Notes: generated by a model from the sequence alone, not told the origin. 64,000 bases of DNA from Pseudomonas sp. ANT_J12 (GCF_008370045.1 NZ_VOBN01000001.1:1054001-1118000), one strand, 5' to 3'; shown: positions 1-9,022, numbered from the stretch's first letter. A program made the numbers and translations.

Positions 1-574
1 TGAGTTGTGCCGGCACCGGGCCGTCGGCGTAGATGGTGTCGCCGCTGTGGATAAAGAAATCCGGCAGGCGCAGGCGCATGGCTTCGTAGATGCGCATGCC
101 GCCGATGTCCGGGTTGATGCCGAAGCCCTGGCCGACGGTGTCGCCGCTCCACACAAAACGAATGTCGCGCCGGGCCGTCGGCACGCTGCGCAAGTGGCCG
201 AACCAGGGTTCGCTGCTTGTGCCGTTCTGGGCGTCTTCGAAGTGCACGCGGTAGAAAATCGCCTGATCGGCGGGCAGGCCGGTGAGTTCGACCCGGGCGG
301 TGAAATCGGTGCGCGAATCCGCCAAGGGCGAGACGAATCGACGAGGATTAGTGAACAGGCTGCGGGTGTCCCATTCCACCACCATCCGTGCGGGGCGGTC
401 GCTGCGACTCCAGATCATCGCCCGGTCGCCCAGCAAGTCGCCGGACTGCACGCCGTCGGTGAGTTGCGGCCGATCCTTGACCGAAGCGATCACCGCCGGG
501 GCCAGGCCGGGCAGCAACAATCCGGCGCCAACCGCTTGCATGACACGCCGGCGACCGAGGTTGAATTCGCTCAT
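1..574 (-). CDS. phoD: PhoD-family alkaline phosphatase, N-terminal part (runs off window)
   Basis: The first 191 residues of a secreted phosphatase/phosphodiesterase, reading from an ATG at 574 off the left edge. The N-terminus has an n-region with RRR followed by a hydrophobic stretch (residues 8-28, core LGRRRVMQAV then GAGLLLPGLAP), which fits a twin-arginine export signal. The mature part matches the PhoD N-terminal domain and the start of the metallophosphatase domain, with FVWSGDT and the metal-binding HSGDTIYAD stretch near residue 173-182. Family members release phosphate from phosphodiesters in the periplasm using metal cofactors. The catalytic C-terminal two thirds lie outside the window, so completeness cannot be judged. 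No Pho box was recognised upstream, where a REP palindrome lies instead. Confidence 0.85.
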   Translation of the reverse strand, partial: MSEFNLGRRRVMQAVGAGLLLPGLAPAVIASVKDRPQLTDGVQSGDLLGDRAMIWSRSDRPARMVVEWDTRSLFTNPRRFVSPLADSRTDFTARVELTGLPADQAIFYRVHFEDAQNGTSSEPWFGHLRSVPTARRDIRFVWSGDTVGQGFGINPDIGGMRIYEAMRLRLPDFFIHSGDTIYADGPVPAQL

Positions 575-640
575 GGTGTTCTCCCTGGAAAAGGGAAACT
601 AAAGCATGTGCGCATGACGCCCGTGTGAAACGCGCCCCCT

Positions 641-730
641 GTAGGAGCGAGGCTTGCCCGCGAAGGCGGTGTGTCATTCAACATAGATGTTGAATGTGAC
701 GGCCTCTTCGCGGGCAAGCCTCGCTCCTAC
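641..730. repeat. REP palindrome pair (REPIN-like), GTAGGAGC type
   Basis: Two inverted copies of a roughly 26-base unit (GTAGGAGCGAGGCTTGCCCG on the left, its reverse complement ending at 730) flank a short middle segment that is itself partly palindromic. This is the usual arrangement of Pseudomonas REPIN elements. It sits between the divergent phoD start and the fruA stop, where it could fold as a transcript end for fruA. A close relative lies at 8912-9005. Confidence 0.85.
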
Positions 731-763
731 AAGGGGTGGGTGTCAGGGGTAAGTGGCAGGGTG

Positions 764-2503
764 TCAGGCCTTCGCGGGTTCCAGCGCCAACTCCACCCCT
801 TCCGGCCGCTTGAGCAGTGCATACGCCACCGCCGTCAGCAAACTCCCGGCCACGATGGCGAGCAGATACAGCAACGCATGGTTGATCGCATTCGGGATCA
901 TCAGCACAAACAACCCACCGTGCGGTGCCATCAGTTTGCAGCCGAAATACATCGACAACGCACCGGTCAGCGCACCACCGGCAATGCTCGCCGGGATCAC
1001 CCGCAACGGGTCTTTCGCCGCAAACGGAATCGCCCCTTCAGAGATAAAGCACAGCCCCAACACCAATGCCGCTTTACCGGCCTCGCGTTCAGTCTGGGCG
1101 AACTTGCGCCGGGCAATAAACGTCGCGATGCCCAGGCCAATCGGCGGCACCATGCCGGCGGCCATGGTCGCTGCCATCGGCGCATAGCTCTGCGACGCCA
1201 GCAGCCCGACGGAGAACGCATAAGCCGCCTTGTTGATCGGCCCGCCGAGGTCGACGCACATCATCCCGCCGAGCAGCACACCGAGCAGGATCGCGTTGGT
1301 GGTGCCCATGCTGTCGAGGAAGTGCGTGAGCGCTTCGAGCATCCCCGCCACCGGTTTGCCGACCACATAAATCATCACCAGACCGGTGAACAGACTCGCG
1401 AACAACGGGATGATCAGGATCGGTTTCAGCGCCTCAAGACTTTGCGGCAATCGCGCATAACGGTTGATTGCCTGGGCCGCGTAACCGGCGATGAAACCGG
1501 CAAGGATCCCGCCGATAAAACCGGCGCCCAAGGTACTCGCGAGCAAACCACCGATCATCCCTGGCGCCAGGCCCGGACGGTCGGCGATGGAGTAGGCGAT
1601 GTACCCCGCCAGCAACGGCACCATCAACTTGAACGCGGTCTCGCCGCCGATTTGCATCAGTGCGGCGGCGAGCGTGCCCGGTTCCTTGAACGCGGTGATG
1701 CCGAACACGAACGACAGCGCGATCATCAAACCGCCCGCCACCACCATCGGCAGCATGAACGACACCCCGGTCAGCAGGTGTTTATAGACGCCGGTTTTCT
1801 CTTGCTTGGCCGGCCCCTTGGCCCCCGTCGCAGCGCTTTCCTGCTTGCCTTCGGCCAAGGCTTTATTGAGCGTGGCTTCGGCCTGTTTCAACGCGATCCC
1901 AGTGCCGCAACGGTAAATCTTCTTGCCGGCAAAACGCTCGGTGGCAACTTCGATATCGCAGGCCAGCAGCACCACGTCGGCCTCGGCAATTGCCGTTGCG
2001 CTCAGGGGATTGCGCGCACCGACCGAGCCCTGGGTTTCCACTTGCAGGTCGTAGCCCAGACGCTTGGCCGCTTGCTGCAAGGCTTCGGCGGCCATGAAGG
2101 TATGGGCAACGCCAGTTGGGCACGCGGTGATTGCGACCAGGCGTGGTGCGTTTTTGGCGGCCACGACAGGTTCTTCGACCGCTTCGGCGGCGATGTAAAT
2201 CTCGGCCTCTTCAGCGCCCCGACGCAACACCGCTTCAACATCTTGCAGGGCCTGGGCCGGGGTGCTGCGAAACACCCGCTTGCCGACAAATCGCGACATG
2301 TCCACCGGCGTGCTGGTCACCAGCAACACCCACTCGGCGGACTCAATCGTCGCCGCCGACAACTGACGTTCCGGGTGTGCTGCATCGTTGACTTCGACGC
2401 AAGTGCTCCAGCCCTGACGCTGGGCCGCGGCGTCGAGCAGCCGCGCGCGCAGCACACTGGTGACCATGCCGTTCGGGCAGGCCGTAACAATGGCTAACTT
2501 CAT
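764..2503 (-). CDS. fruA: PTS fructose-specific transporter, EIIB'-EIIB-EIIC
   Basis: Inner-membrane fructose permease of the phosphotransferase system; it takes up fructose and phosphorylates it to fructose-1-phosphate using phosphate from FruB. The 579 residues comprise an EIIB' domain (about 1-100), a second EIIB domain (about 120-220) with the phospho-cysteine Cys128 in TACPTGVAHT, and an EIIC membrane domain (about 245-565) with many hydrophobic segments and the conserved LPMVVAGG, DRPGLAPG and ISEGAIPFAA stretches. Unlike my recollection of E. coli FruA, the first EIIB' also keeps a TACPNG cysteine (Cys9). It is the last gene of fruBKA, 11 bases after fruK. Expression is expected to be under FruR through the operators upstream of fruB. 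Confidence 0.95.
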   Translation of the reverse strand: MKLAIVTACPNGMVTSVLRARLLDAAAQRQGWSTCVEVNDAAHPERQLSAATIESAEWVLLVTSTPVDMSRFVGKRVFRSTPAQALQDVEAVLRRGAEEAEIYIAAEAVEEPVVAAKNAPRLVAITACPTGVAHTFMAAEALQQAAKRLGYDLQVETQGSVGARNPLSATAIAEADVVLLACDIEVATERFAGKKIYRCGTGIALKQAEATLNKALAEGKQESAATGAKGPAKQEKTGVYKHLLTGVSFMLPMVVAGGLMIALSFVFGITAFKEPGTLAAALMQIGGETAFKLMVPLLAGYIAYSIADRPGLAPGMIGGLLASTLGAGFIGGILAGFIAGYAAQAINRYARLPQSLEALKPILIIPLFASLFTGLVMIYVVGKPVAGMLEALTHFLDSMGTTNAILLGVLLGGMMCVDLGGPINKAAYAFSVGLLASQSYAPMAATMAAGMVPPIGLGIATFIARRKFAQTEREAGKAALVLGLCFISEGAIPFAAKDPLRVIPASIAGGALTGALSMYFGCKLMAPHGGLFVLMIPNAINHALLYLLAIVAGSLLTAVAYALLKRPEGVELALEPAKA

Positions 2504-2514
2504 GACAACCCCTC

Positions 2515-3456
2515 TTATTGTTCTGTCAGGAGGCGCACGCGCACGCCCTGTTCGAGCTGCGTCAATTGCGCGACATCACTGATGCCGAAACCGATTTGCG
2601 TGACCGCCATCGCGGCAATCGCCGTGGCGGTGCGCACGGTCTGTTCCGGCGTGTCGGCACTGAGCAAACCGTGGAGCATCCCCGCCAATAGCGAATCGCC
2701 GGCACCCACGGTGCTGACCACACTGACCCGCGGTGGCGTGGCATGCATCGCCGCGCCCACGCTGAACCAGTTCACGCCGTCAGCGCCGTGGGAAATCACC
2801 ACGTGCTCGATGCCTTGCGCATGCAATCGGGTCGCGGCTTCGGCCTGGGCCGTCACTGAAACCACGTCGCAATCCAGCGCATCGGCGAGTTCTTCCGTGT
2901 TGGGTTTGATCAGCCACGGGCCGGCCGCCAGCCCTGCACGCAAGGCTTCGCCGCTGGTGTCCAGGGCCACGTTCAATCCGAGGTTTTTCAGACGCTCGAT
3001 CAGCGCTTGCAACCACTGCGGGCTGACGCCGCGCGGCAGGCTACCGGCGACCACGACGGCGTCGTGCCCCGGCGCGATCTGATCCAGTCGATCGAGCAAC
3101 GCTTGCTGCGCCGTTTCACTGACCTGTGGTCCCGGACCGTTGATATCGGTGATACGCCCGCTGCTTTCCGCCAGTTTGATGTTGCTGCGGGTTTCGCCCG
3201 GCACACGAATGAACGCGTCGACAAAACCGCGCTTGGCGAACAGGGTTTCGAAGGCTTGCAGATTGTCTTCGCCGAGAAAGCCGCTGACCGTCAGTTGATG
3301 CCCGAGGTCCGCCAGCACTTGCGCCACGTTCACGCCTTTGCCGGCGGCGTGGGTGTGCATTTCATCGCTGCGGTTGACCTGACCGGGTGTCAGCACCGGC
3401 AACTGGACCGTGAGGTCCAGCGCCGGGTTGAGGGTCAGGGTGAGAATCTTGGCCAT
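2515..3456 (-). CDS. fruK: 1-phosphofructokinase
   Basis: Cytoplasmic kinase that converts fructose-1-phosphate, the product of FruA, to fructose-1,6-bisphosphate with ATP. The 313 residues are full length for the PfkB/ribokinase family. The N-terminal ILTLTLNPALDLT and the sugar-binding AGKGVNVAQVL are typical of FruK, and the C-terminal GAGDSLLAGML carries the PfkB signature with the catalytic Asp. Its ATG touches the fruB stop codon (both genes share base 3456), so translation is probably coupled. It is the middle gene of fruB-fruK-fruA. Confidence 0.96.
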   Translation of the reverse strand: MAKILTLTLNPALDLTVQLPVLTPGQVNRSDEMHTHAAGKGVNVAQVLADLGHQLTVSGFLGEDNLQAFETLFAKRGFVDAFIRVPGETRSNIKLAESSGRITDINGPGPQVSETAQQALLDRLDQIAPGHDAVVVAGSLPRGVSPQWLQALIERLKNLGLNVALDTSGEALRAGLAAGPWLIKPNTEELADALDCDVVSVTAQAEAATRLHAQGIEHVVISHGADGVNWFSVGAAMHATPPRVSVVSTVGAGDSLLAGMLHGLLSADTPEQTVRTATAIAAMAVTQIGFGISDVAQLTQLEQGVRVRLLTEQ

Positions 3457-6317
3457 TACAGGGCCTCCACTAGTGCGCGCACTTCATTGGCGCTACCCAC
3501 GGCTAAAGCCTGTTGGGCGAGGGTTTGGGTCTGGGCCAGGCTAAGTTCGCGGATGCGCGCCTTGACCTCGGCGATGCTGCGGCCCGACACGCTGAGTTCA
3601 TCCACACCGAGGCCGACCAACACCGGCACCGCCAACGGATCCGCCGCCAGTTCGCCGCACACGCCGACCCATTTGCCATGGGCATGGGCCGCACGCACGG
3701 TGATGTCGATCAGTTGCAGCACCGCCGGGTGCAAGCCGTCAGCCTGGGCCGACAAGGTCGGGTGACCGCGGTCGATGGCCAGGGTGTATTGGGTCAGGTC
3801 GTTGGTGCCGACGCTGAAGAAATCGACTTCCTTGGCCAGCACCGGCGCGAGCAACGCCGCCGACGGCACTTCAATCATGATCCCCAGTTGCAAATCCGCC
3901 ACCGGAATTTCCAGACGCAGACGTTCGGTCATGTCCCGGGCCTGACGCCATTCATCAACGCTGCCGACCATGGGAAACATAATGCGCAATGGGCGGTTGT
4001 CCGCCGCACGGAGCAAGGCGCGCAATTGCGCTTCCATGATCTGCGGACGTTGCAAGGTCAGACGAATACCACGCACGCCGAGGAACGGGTTTTCTTCCTT
4101 GGCGATCGGCCAATACGGCAGCGGTTTGTCGCCGCCGACATCGAGGGTGCGCACCACCAACGGCCGCCCGGCGAGGCCATCGAGGACGCGACGGTATTCG
4201 ACTTCCTGGGTGGCTTCGTCCGGCGCTTGCGAATGCGCCATGAAAATCAGTTCGGTGCGCAGCAGGCCAATGCCTTCGGCGCCCTGCTCCACCGCGCTGG
4301 TGACGCCCGCGCTTTCGCCGATATTGGCGAACACTTCCACGGCGTGGCCGTCGGTGGTCAGCGCCGGTTGATGGCGTTGTTCGGCAGCGGCTTTCAACCG
4401 CAGATCGCGGGTGTCGCGTTCTTCGGTGGCGCGCTGCAAGGTCGCGGCATCGGCGTCCACATGCAGGCGACCGCGTTGCCCATCGATCAGCAATGGCGTG
4501 CCCGGTGCCAGCAGCAACACGGCCGCGCCAGCACCGACCAGCGCCGGAATCCCCAATGCGCGGGCAACGATGGCGCTGTGAGCGGTGGCGCCGCCACGGG
4601 CAGTAAGAATGCCGGCCACCCGGGCCGGATCGAGACGGGCCACGTCGGACGGACCGACCTCGTCCATCACCAGAATGTACGGTTGCTCCGGTTCGCTCGG
4701 GGTTTCGACACCACACAACTGCGAGAGCACCCGGCGGCCGATGTCGCGCAAGTCGGCGGCGCGTTCGGCGAGCAGCGCGTCCTGCAAGGATTCCTGCTGT
4801 TTGGCCGCCGCTTCGATCACCGCCATCCACGCCGCTTCGGCGCTTTCGCCCTGCTTGAGGCGGGTGTCGACTTCATCGGTCAATTCCGGGTCGTCGAGCA
4901 TTTCCTGGTGGGTGATGAAAATCTCGCGAATCGCCTTGGACTTGCTGCGCTCGATCAACCCTTCGATGTCGCGACGGACATCGGTCAGCGCTTGTTTCAG
5001 GCGCTCGCGCTCAACGACGGCGGACTCACCGCGCAGCGGATAATCGATGGCTTGCAGCACTTGAATATGCGCCGGGCCGATGGCGATGCCGGGCGCGGCG
5101 GCGATGGCCTGGATCAGGCTGCCCGAAGCTGGGGCGAGGAGTACTTCGGCGACGTCGGCAAACACTTCCCGCTGCTGACTCACGGCGGGCAACGGCTCAA
5201 CTTCTTCACCGAGGCCTTCTTCAATAGCCGCAAGCAAGGCCGGCAAGGCGTCGGCGGCGATGCTCGGTTCGGCGATGAATTCCAGCACCTGACCGCGACG
5301 GGCGCCGAGGCTCAGCAGTTTGCTCAGGCTCTTGACCGACACCGCGCTGTCCTGGCCATCGACGATGCGCACGCGGATCTCGCCTTCAAAGCTTTTCGCC
5401 AATTGCGCGAGGATCTTCGCCGGGCGCGCATGCAAACCGTGGGCGTTGGCCAGGGCAATGCGCGCGCTCGGCCAGTCGGCGGGCACTTCACCGCCCAGCA
5501 CTTCGAGGACTTTGCGGCTGCTGGTGGCGCGGCCCAATTCGTGGCCGCGGCCTTCGATCAGCAAGGCGCAGAGGCGTTCGAGCAAAGCTTGATGCGCTTC
5601 GCCGAGGCTGGCCAGGCAGAACAGACCGCTCAATGGCTGCCCGAGGTAACGCATCGGTTTGTCCGGCGTGACGAAGGCCAGGCCCGGACGCTTCACGGTT
5701 TGTTCGCTGTGCAGCCACCACAGGCCATCGCCCAGGGGCAGCGCTTCGACCTGTTGCAGCACGGCGGAGAAACCGTTGCTCACGCAATCGGCCTGACGCA
5801 GCAAACGTGCACCACGCCAGACCAATTCTTCGAAGTCATCAGCGGAGACACCGAGGCCGATCATCTGTGCATCCAGCGCCAGTTCTTGCGGCGCGCCTTG
5901 CAACAGCTTCAGCAGCGCTTCGGCGGAACTGGCGCGCCGCAGGGCCTGGCCCAGATCAGTCTCGCCGAGGGCGCGGGTCAGCAGTTGCAGCAAACGCAGG
6001 TGTTCATCGGATTTGGCGGCGATGCCGATCGCCAGGTAGACGATCTGGCCATCGCCCCAATCGACGCCTTCAGGAAATTGCATCAACCGCACGCCGGTGG
6101 AAAACACCTGGTCGCGGGTTTCCGGCGTACCGTGGGGGATGGCAATACCTTGGCCGAGAAAGGTCGAGCCCTGGGCTTCCCGCGCCTGCAAACCGGCGAG
6201 ATAACCCTCTGCTACCAGACCATCGGCAACCAGATGCTGGGCCAGCAGGTGCAACGCGGCTGACTTATCCACAGCCGACTGGCCCATGGATATCTGCTCT
6301 ATGGTGAGCTCGAGCAT
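3456..6317 (-). CDS. fruB: PTS fructose EIIA-HPr-EI fusion (multiphosphoryl transfer protein)
   Basis: Cytoplasmic protein carrying the whole soluble fructose phosphorelay on one 953-residue chain: it takes phosphate from phosphoenolpyruvate and passes it to FruA. The order is EIIA (about 1-143, His62 in IAIPHGT), a second EIIA-like spacer without an obvious active His (about 150-275), HPr (about 283-370, His296 in HGLHARPA), then enzyme I (about 400-950) with the phospho-His580 in GGATAHSAIVARALG and the PEP-binding C-terminal barrel. First gene of fruBKA. The start ATG at 6317 lies behind a purine-rich AAGGAGAAAG. Pseudomonads use this fusion as their sugar PTS; the nitrogen PTS is separate. 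Confidence 0.96.
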   Translation of the reverse strand: MLELTIEQISMGQSAVDKSAALHLLAQHLVADGLVAEGYLAGLQAREAQGSTFLGQGIAIPHGTPETRDQVFSTGVRLMQFPEGVDWGDGQIVYLAIGIAAKSDEHLRLLQLLTRALGETDLGQALRRASSAEALLKLLQGAPQELALDAQMIGLGVSADDFEELVWRGARLLRQADCVSNGFSAVLQQVEALPLGDGLWWLHSEQTVKRPGLAFVTPDKPMRYLGQPLSGLFCLASLGEAHQALLERLCALLIEGRGHELGRATSSRKVLEVLGGEVPADWPSARIALANAHGLHARPAKILAQLAKSFEGEIRVRIVDGQDSAVSVKSLSKLLSLGARRGQVLEFIAEPSIAADALPALLAAIEEGLGEEVEPLPAVSQQREVFADVAEVLLAPASGSLIQAIAAAPGIAIGPAHIQVLQAIDYPLRGESAVVERERLKQALTDVRRDIEGLIERSKSKAIREIFITHQEMLDDPELTDEVDTRLKQGESAEAAWMAVIEAAAKQQESLQDALLAERAADLRDIGRRVLSQLCGVETPSEPEQPYILVMDEVGPSDVARLDPARVAGILTARGGATAHSAIVARALGIPALVGAGAAVLLLAPGTPLLIDGQRGRLHVDADAATLQRATEERDTRDLRLKAAAEQRHQPALTTDGHAVEVFANIGESAGVTSAVEQGAEGIGLLRTELIFMAHSQAPDEATQEVEYRRVLDGLAGRPLVVRTLDVGGDKPLPYWPIAKEENPFLGVRGIRLTLQRPQIMEAQLRALLRAADNRPLRIMFPMVGSVDEWRQARDMTERLRLEIPVADLQLGIMIEVPSAALLAPVLAKEVDFFSVGTNDLTQYTLAIDRGHPTLSAQADGLHPAVLQLIDITVRAAHAHGKWVGVCGELAADPLAVPVLVGLGVDELSVSGRSIAEVKARIRELSLAQTQTLAQQALAVGSANEVRALVEAL

Positions 6318-6357
6318 GCTTTCTCCTTTTTGGCGCCTTGGGACGCCAGGTATTGTT

Positions 6358-6369
6358 TTGAATGTTTCA
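6358..6369. promoter_or_regulatory. Cra/FruR-like operator, fruB-proximal
   Basis: TTGAATGTTTCA matches 10 of 12 positions of the Pseudomonas Cra/FruR site as I recall it (TTAAACGTTTCA). It lies downstream of the predicted fruB transcription start, in the leader, where bound repressor could block elongation. Weaker than the site at 6451-6462; no other evidence than the match and the position. Confidence 0.45.
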
Positions 6370-6426
6370 GCTTAGGCCCTTGATGATGACTTTTGGCGGT
6401 TTCGCGGCAGAACCGGCCAAAGGACT

Positions 6427-6455
6427 CTATAACGCAGAAAATACGCTTGCTGAAA
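6427..6455 (-). promoter_or_regulatory. predicted fruBKA sigma-70 promoter
   Basis: On the minus strand TTTCAG (6455-6450) and TTATAG (6432-6427) are separated by 17 bases. The Cra-like operator at 6451-6462 overlaps the -35 element, the arrangement expected for repression by FruR and release by fructose-1-phosphate. This gives a leader of about 100 bases before the fruB ATG. Confidence 0.5.
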
Positions 6456-6462
6456 CGATTAA
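6451..6462. promoter_or_regulatory. Cra/FruR operator between fruB and fruR
   Basis: TGAAACGATTAA differs at one position from the reverse complement of the Pseudomonas Cra consensus TTAAACGTTTCA. It is located in the fruR-fruB divergent intergenic region over the predicted fruB -35 box, about 145 bases upstream of the fruR start codon. Confidence 0.7.
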
Positions 6463-6607
6463 TCTAGAATGTTTGGCACGTTACTCGATAATGTCCCATC
6501 CTTGAAGTCCAACTTGTCGGATGCGTTGCGACAATAGTCGCCTGCCCGAATCGGGTAGGATTGGCGAAAATGTCGGGGCAAGCTCGAAAAAACAAGGAAA
6601 TCCCGAG

Positions 6608-7603
6608 TTGAAACTCAGTGATATCGCACAGTTGGCCGGTGTGTCCGTTACCACCGCCAGTTATGTCATCAATGGCAAGGCCGCGCAGCAACGCATCAGC
6701 GCTGCGACTGTGGAGCGTGTTCGCGCCGTGGTCGAGCAACATGGCTTTACGCCCAATCCTCAGGCCGCCGGGCTGCGCAGTCGGCATACCCGCACCTTGG
6801 GCTTCATCCTGCCGGACCTGGAAAACCCCAGTTACGCACGGATCGCCAAGCTGCTGGAGCAAGGCGCCCGGGCGCGCGGTTATCAACTGCTGATCGCCAG
6901 TTCTGATGATGCGCCGGAAAGTGAACGGCAATTGCTCAAACTGTTCCGCGCCCGGCGTTGTGATGCCTTGATTGTCGCCAGTTGCCTGCCGACTGACGAC
7001 GACAGCTATCGCCAGTTGCAGGCCAAGGGCATTCCGATCATCGCCATCGACCGGGTCATGGAACCCGAGCATTTCTGCTCGGTGATCAGTGACGACCGCG
7101 AAGCCAGCCTGCAACTGACCCGCAGCCTGCTCGAGCCGGTGCCCAAGCAGATCGCCCTGATCGGCGCCCGTCCCGAGCTGAGCATCAGCCAGGAGCGTGC
7201 GGCCGGGTTCAAAGAGGCGTTGGCCGGGTTCAAAGGCGAAATCCTGATCGAACACGGCGAGTCGTTCAGCCGCGAGTGTGGCAAGCAGTTGATGGAAGAA
7301 CTCCTACAGCGCCTGGGCCATTTGCCGGATGCCCTAGTGACGACGTCCTACGTACTGCTGCAAGGCGTGTTCGATGCCTTGCATGACTTCCCGTTGAAAA
7401 CCCGCCCGCTGCGCCTCGGCACCTTCGGTGACACCCAGTTGCTGGATTTCCTGCCGTTGCCGGTCAACGCCATGGCCCAGCAACATCAGTTGATCGCCGA
7501 CAAAGCCCTGGAGCTGGCCCTGGCCGCCATCGAACAGTCGGATTACCAACCCGGCGTGCTGGCCATCGCGCGGACCTTCAAGCAGCGCATTCTGCAGGAC
7601 TGA
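6608..7603 (+). CDS. fruR: LacI-family fructose operon repressor FruR (Cra)
   Basis: DNA-binding regulator of fruBKA, 331 residues. The N-terminus KLSDIAQLAGVSVTTASYVI is a LacI-type helix-turn-helix followed by the hinge helix region; the rest is a periplasmic-binding-protein-like effector domain, which in Pseudomonas Cra senses fructose-1-phosphate. I chose the TTG at 6608 because AAGGA (6594-6598) sits 9 bases upstream and the helix-turn-helix begins immediately; the frame stays open upstream to 6521 but those residues are not LacI-like. It is divergent from fruB and two Cra-type operators lie between them. The downstream TatD gene begins 3 bases after the stop. Confidence 0.93.
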   Translation: MKLSDIAQLAGVSVTTASYVINGKAAQQRISAATVERVRAVVEQHGFTPNPQAAGLRSRHTRTLGFILPDLENPSYARIAKLLEQGARARGYQLLIASSDDAPESERQLLKLFRARRCDALIVASCLPTDDDSYRQLQAKGIPIIAIDRVMEPEHFCSVISDDREASLQLTRSLLEPVPKQIALIGARPELSISQERAAGFKEALAGFKGEILIEHGESFSRECGKQLMEELLQRLGHLPDALVTTSYVLLQGVFDALHDFPLKTRPLRLGTFGDTQLLDFLPLPVNAMAQQHQLIADKALELALAAIEQSDYQPGVLAIARTFKQRILQD

Positions 7604-7606
7604 GCC

Positions 7607-8383
7607 GTGGAGCTGATCGACAGCCACACTCATCTGGACTTCCCGGACTTCGACGCCGATCGCACGGCGTTGCTGGCCGAAAGCCGCGCCCTGGGGGTGC
7701 GGCGGATGGTGGTGTTGGGGGTTTTTCAGGGCAATTGGCAGCGGGTCTGGGATCTGGTGCAGAGCGATCCCGATCTGCACGCGGCGTTCGGGCTGCATCC
7801 GGTGTATCTGGACGATCACCGCCCCGAGGATTTGACGGCCCTCGGTGATTGGCTGACGCGGTTGGCCGGTCATCGGCAGCTGTGCGCGGTGGGCGAAATC
7901 GGCCTGGATTATTTCATCGAAACCCTCGATCGCGAGCGCCAGCAGGCGCTGTTCGACGCGCAGTTGCAACTGGCGGTGGATTTCAATCTGCCGGCGCTGA
8001 TCCACGTGCGCCGCAGCCATGCCGCCGTGATTGCCACGCTCAAACGCTTTCGCCTGAAGCGCGCGGGGATCATCCACGCCTTCGCTGGCAGTCAGGAAGA
8101 AGCGCGGGAATACATCAAGCTCGGTTTCAAACTCGGCCTGGGTGGCGCCGCGACCTGGCCGCAGGCCTTGCGTATGCACCGCGTATTGGCCCAACTGCCG
8201 CTGGATTCAGTGGTGCTGGAAACCGACTCCCCGGACATGGCGCCCGCCATGTTCCCCGGCCAGCGCAACAGCCCGGCGCACTTGCCGGCGATCTGTACGG
8301 CACTGGCGCACATCATGGCGATCAGCCCCGAGCAACTGGCGGCCGTCAGTACGGCGAATGCCTGCGAGTTGTTCAACTGGTAG
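7607..8383 (+). CDS. TatD-family metal-dependent DNase/hydrolase (YjjV-like)
   Basis: Cytoplasmic TIM-barrel hydrolase of 258 residues. The metal-binding HTHLDF at residues 7-12, AVGEIGLDYF near 95, IHVRRSH, HAFAGS and the terminal ETDSPDM supply the family's His/Glu/Asp ligands. Relatives have 3'-exonuclease or deacylase activity; the true substrate is not visible. Start is GTG at 7607, three bases after the fruR stop, so it is probably co-transcribed with fruR. This coupling to fruR is likely positional rather than functional. Confidence 0.9.
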   Translation: MELIDSHTHLDFPDFDADRTALLAESRALGVRRMVVLGVFQGNWQRVWDLVQSDPDLHAAFGLHPVYLDDHRPEDLTALGDWLTRLAGHRQLCAVGEIGLDYFIETLDRERQQALFDAQLQLAVDFNLPALIHVRRSHAAVIATLKRFRLKRAGIIHAFAGSQEEAREYIKLGFKLGLGGAATWPQALRMHRVLAQLPLDSVVLETDSPDMAPAMFPGQRNSPAHLPAICTALAHIMAISPEQLAAVSTANACELFNW

Positions 8384-8773
8384 TCAGTCGACGTGGGCCC
8401 TGGCGGCCTCCAGCGTCAGCGTGATGTGTTGCCGATGCCGGGCAAACCGGACGACGCCGAAGTAGACGAGAATCGCCAACAGCGAAAAATTCAGCTGTTC
8501 CACGACGCTGAGCAACCCGACCCACTCCATCACCAGCGCCACCAACAGCGCGGTGCAGACCATGATCAGCGTGCTCGCCCGCAACCAGGCCAGGGAATCG
8601 AGCGACTTGAAGCGCTTGATCTGCTTGGGGTCGCGCAGTTGCAGGGTCTTCTCGCAGTGGGAACAGGTAAACGTTTCGTCGATCGCGATAGCGTTGAGTT
8701 GCCAGGGTTCAAGCAACAGGGTGCGCTGGCAATGGGCGCAGCGGCCCAGGATTCCAAGCGTGGCGGCGGACAT
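8384..8773 (-). CDS. zinc-ribbon membrane protein of unknown function
   Basis: A 129-residue protein not recognised by name. The N-terminus has two CxxC pairs (Cys12/Cys15 and Cys37/Cys40) forming a likely zinc ribbon. Two hydrophobic segments follow (about 68-88 and 94-109), so the ribbon would sit on one face of the inner membrane. It is convergent with the tatD gene: the two stop codons abut at 8383/8384 without a terminator between them. Function unknown; a role in membrane-associated nucleic-acid or protein binding would be guesswork. Confidence 0.75.
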   Translation of the reverse strand: MSAATLGILGRCAHCQRTLLLEPWQLNAIAIDETFTCSHCEKTLQLRDPKQIKRFKSLDSLAWLRASTLIMVCTALLVALVMEWVGLLSVVEQLNFSLLAILVYFGVVRFARHRQHITLTLEAARAHVD

Positions 8774-8911
8774 AACCGGGCTTCCTCAGGGCAGGTTAGA
8801 GACATGGATCTTCCTCTATTGAAGACCAAAAACCAGCATCCGCGCGAAATCAGGAAACACCGCACCGGGAAAGGTAATACGTCCTACAGACTACTCACAC
8901 AACACCAATCC

Positions 8912-9005
8912 CTGTAGGAGCAAAGCTTGCTCGCGAAGGCGGTGTGTCAGCCAACATCAACGTTGACTGTACGGCCGCTTTCGCGAGCAAGCTTTGCTCC
9001 TACAG
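8912..9005. repeat. REP palindrome pair (REPIN-like), GTAGGAGC type
   Basis: CTGTAGGAGCAAAGCTTGCT at 8912 is mirrored by its reverse complement ending at 9005, with a central TCAACGTTGA-like palindrome. The flanking ACCAATCCC/GGGATTGGT continue the symmetry for several bases, so the whole block could form one long cruciform or transcript hairpin. It lies downstream of the chemoreceptor gene and upstream of the zinc-ribbon gene. Confidence 0.87.
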
Positions 9006-9022
9006 GGGATTGGTGGTGTTGA

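Noticed and set aside
671..2497. 608-codon open frame antisense to fruA
   Set aside because: Its start falls in a REP element and the composition is unlike any protein; fruA is intact.
3513..6263. 916-codon open frame antisense to fruB
   Set aside because: Long antisense frames are expected opposite GC-rich genes with strong third-position bias. The translation is rich in Gly, Gln, His and Arg and matches no family, while the opposite strand is an intact PTS protein.
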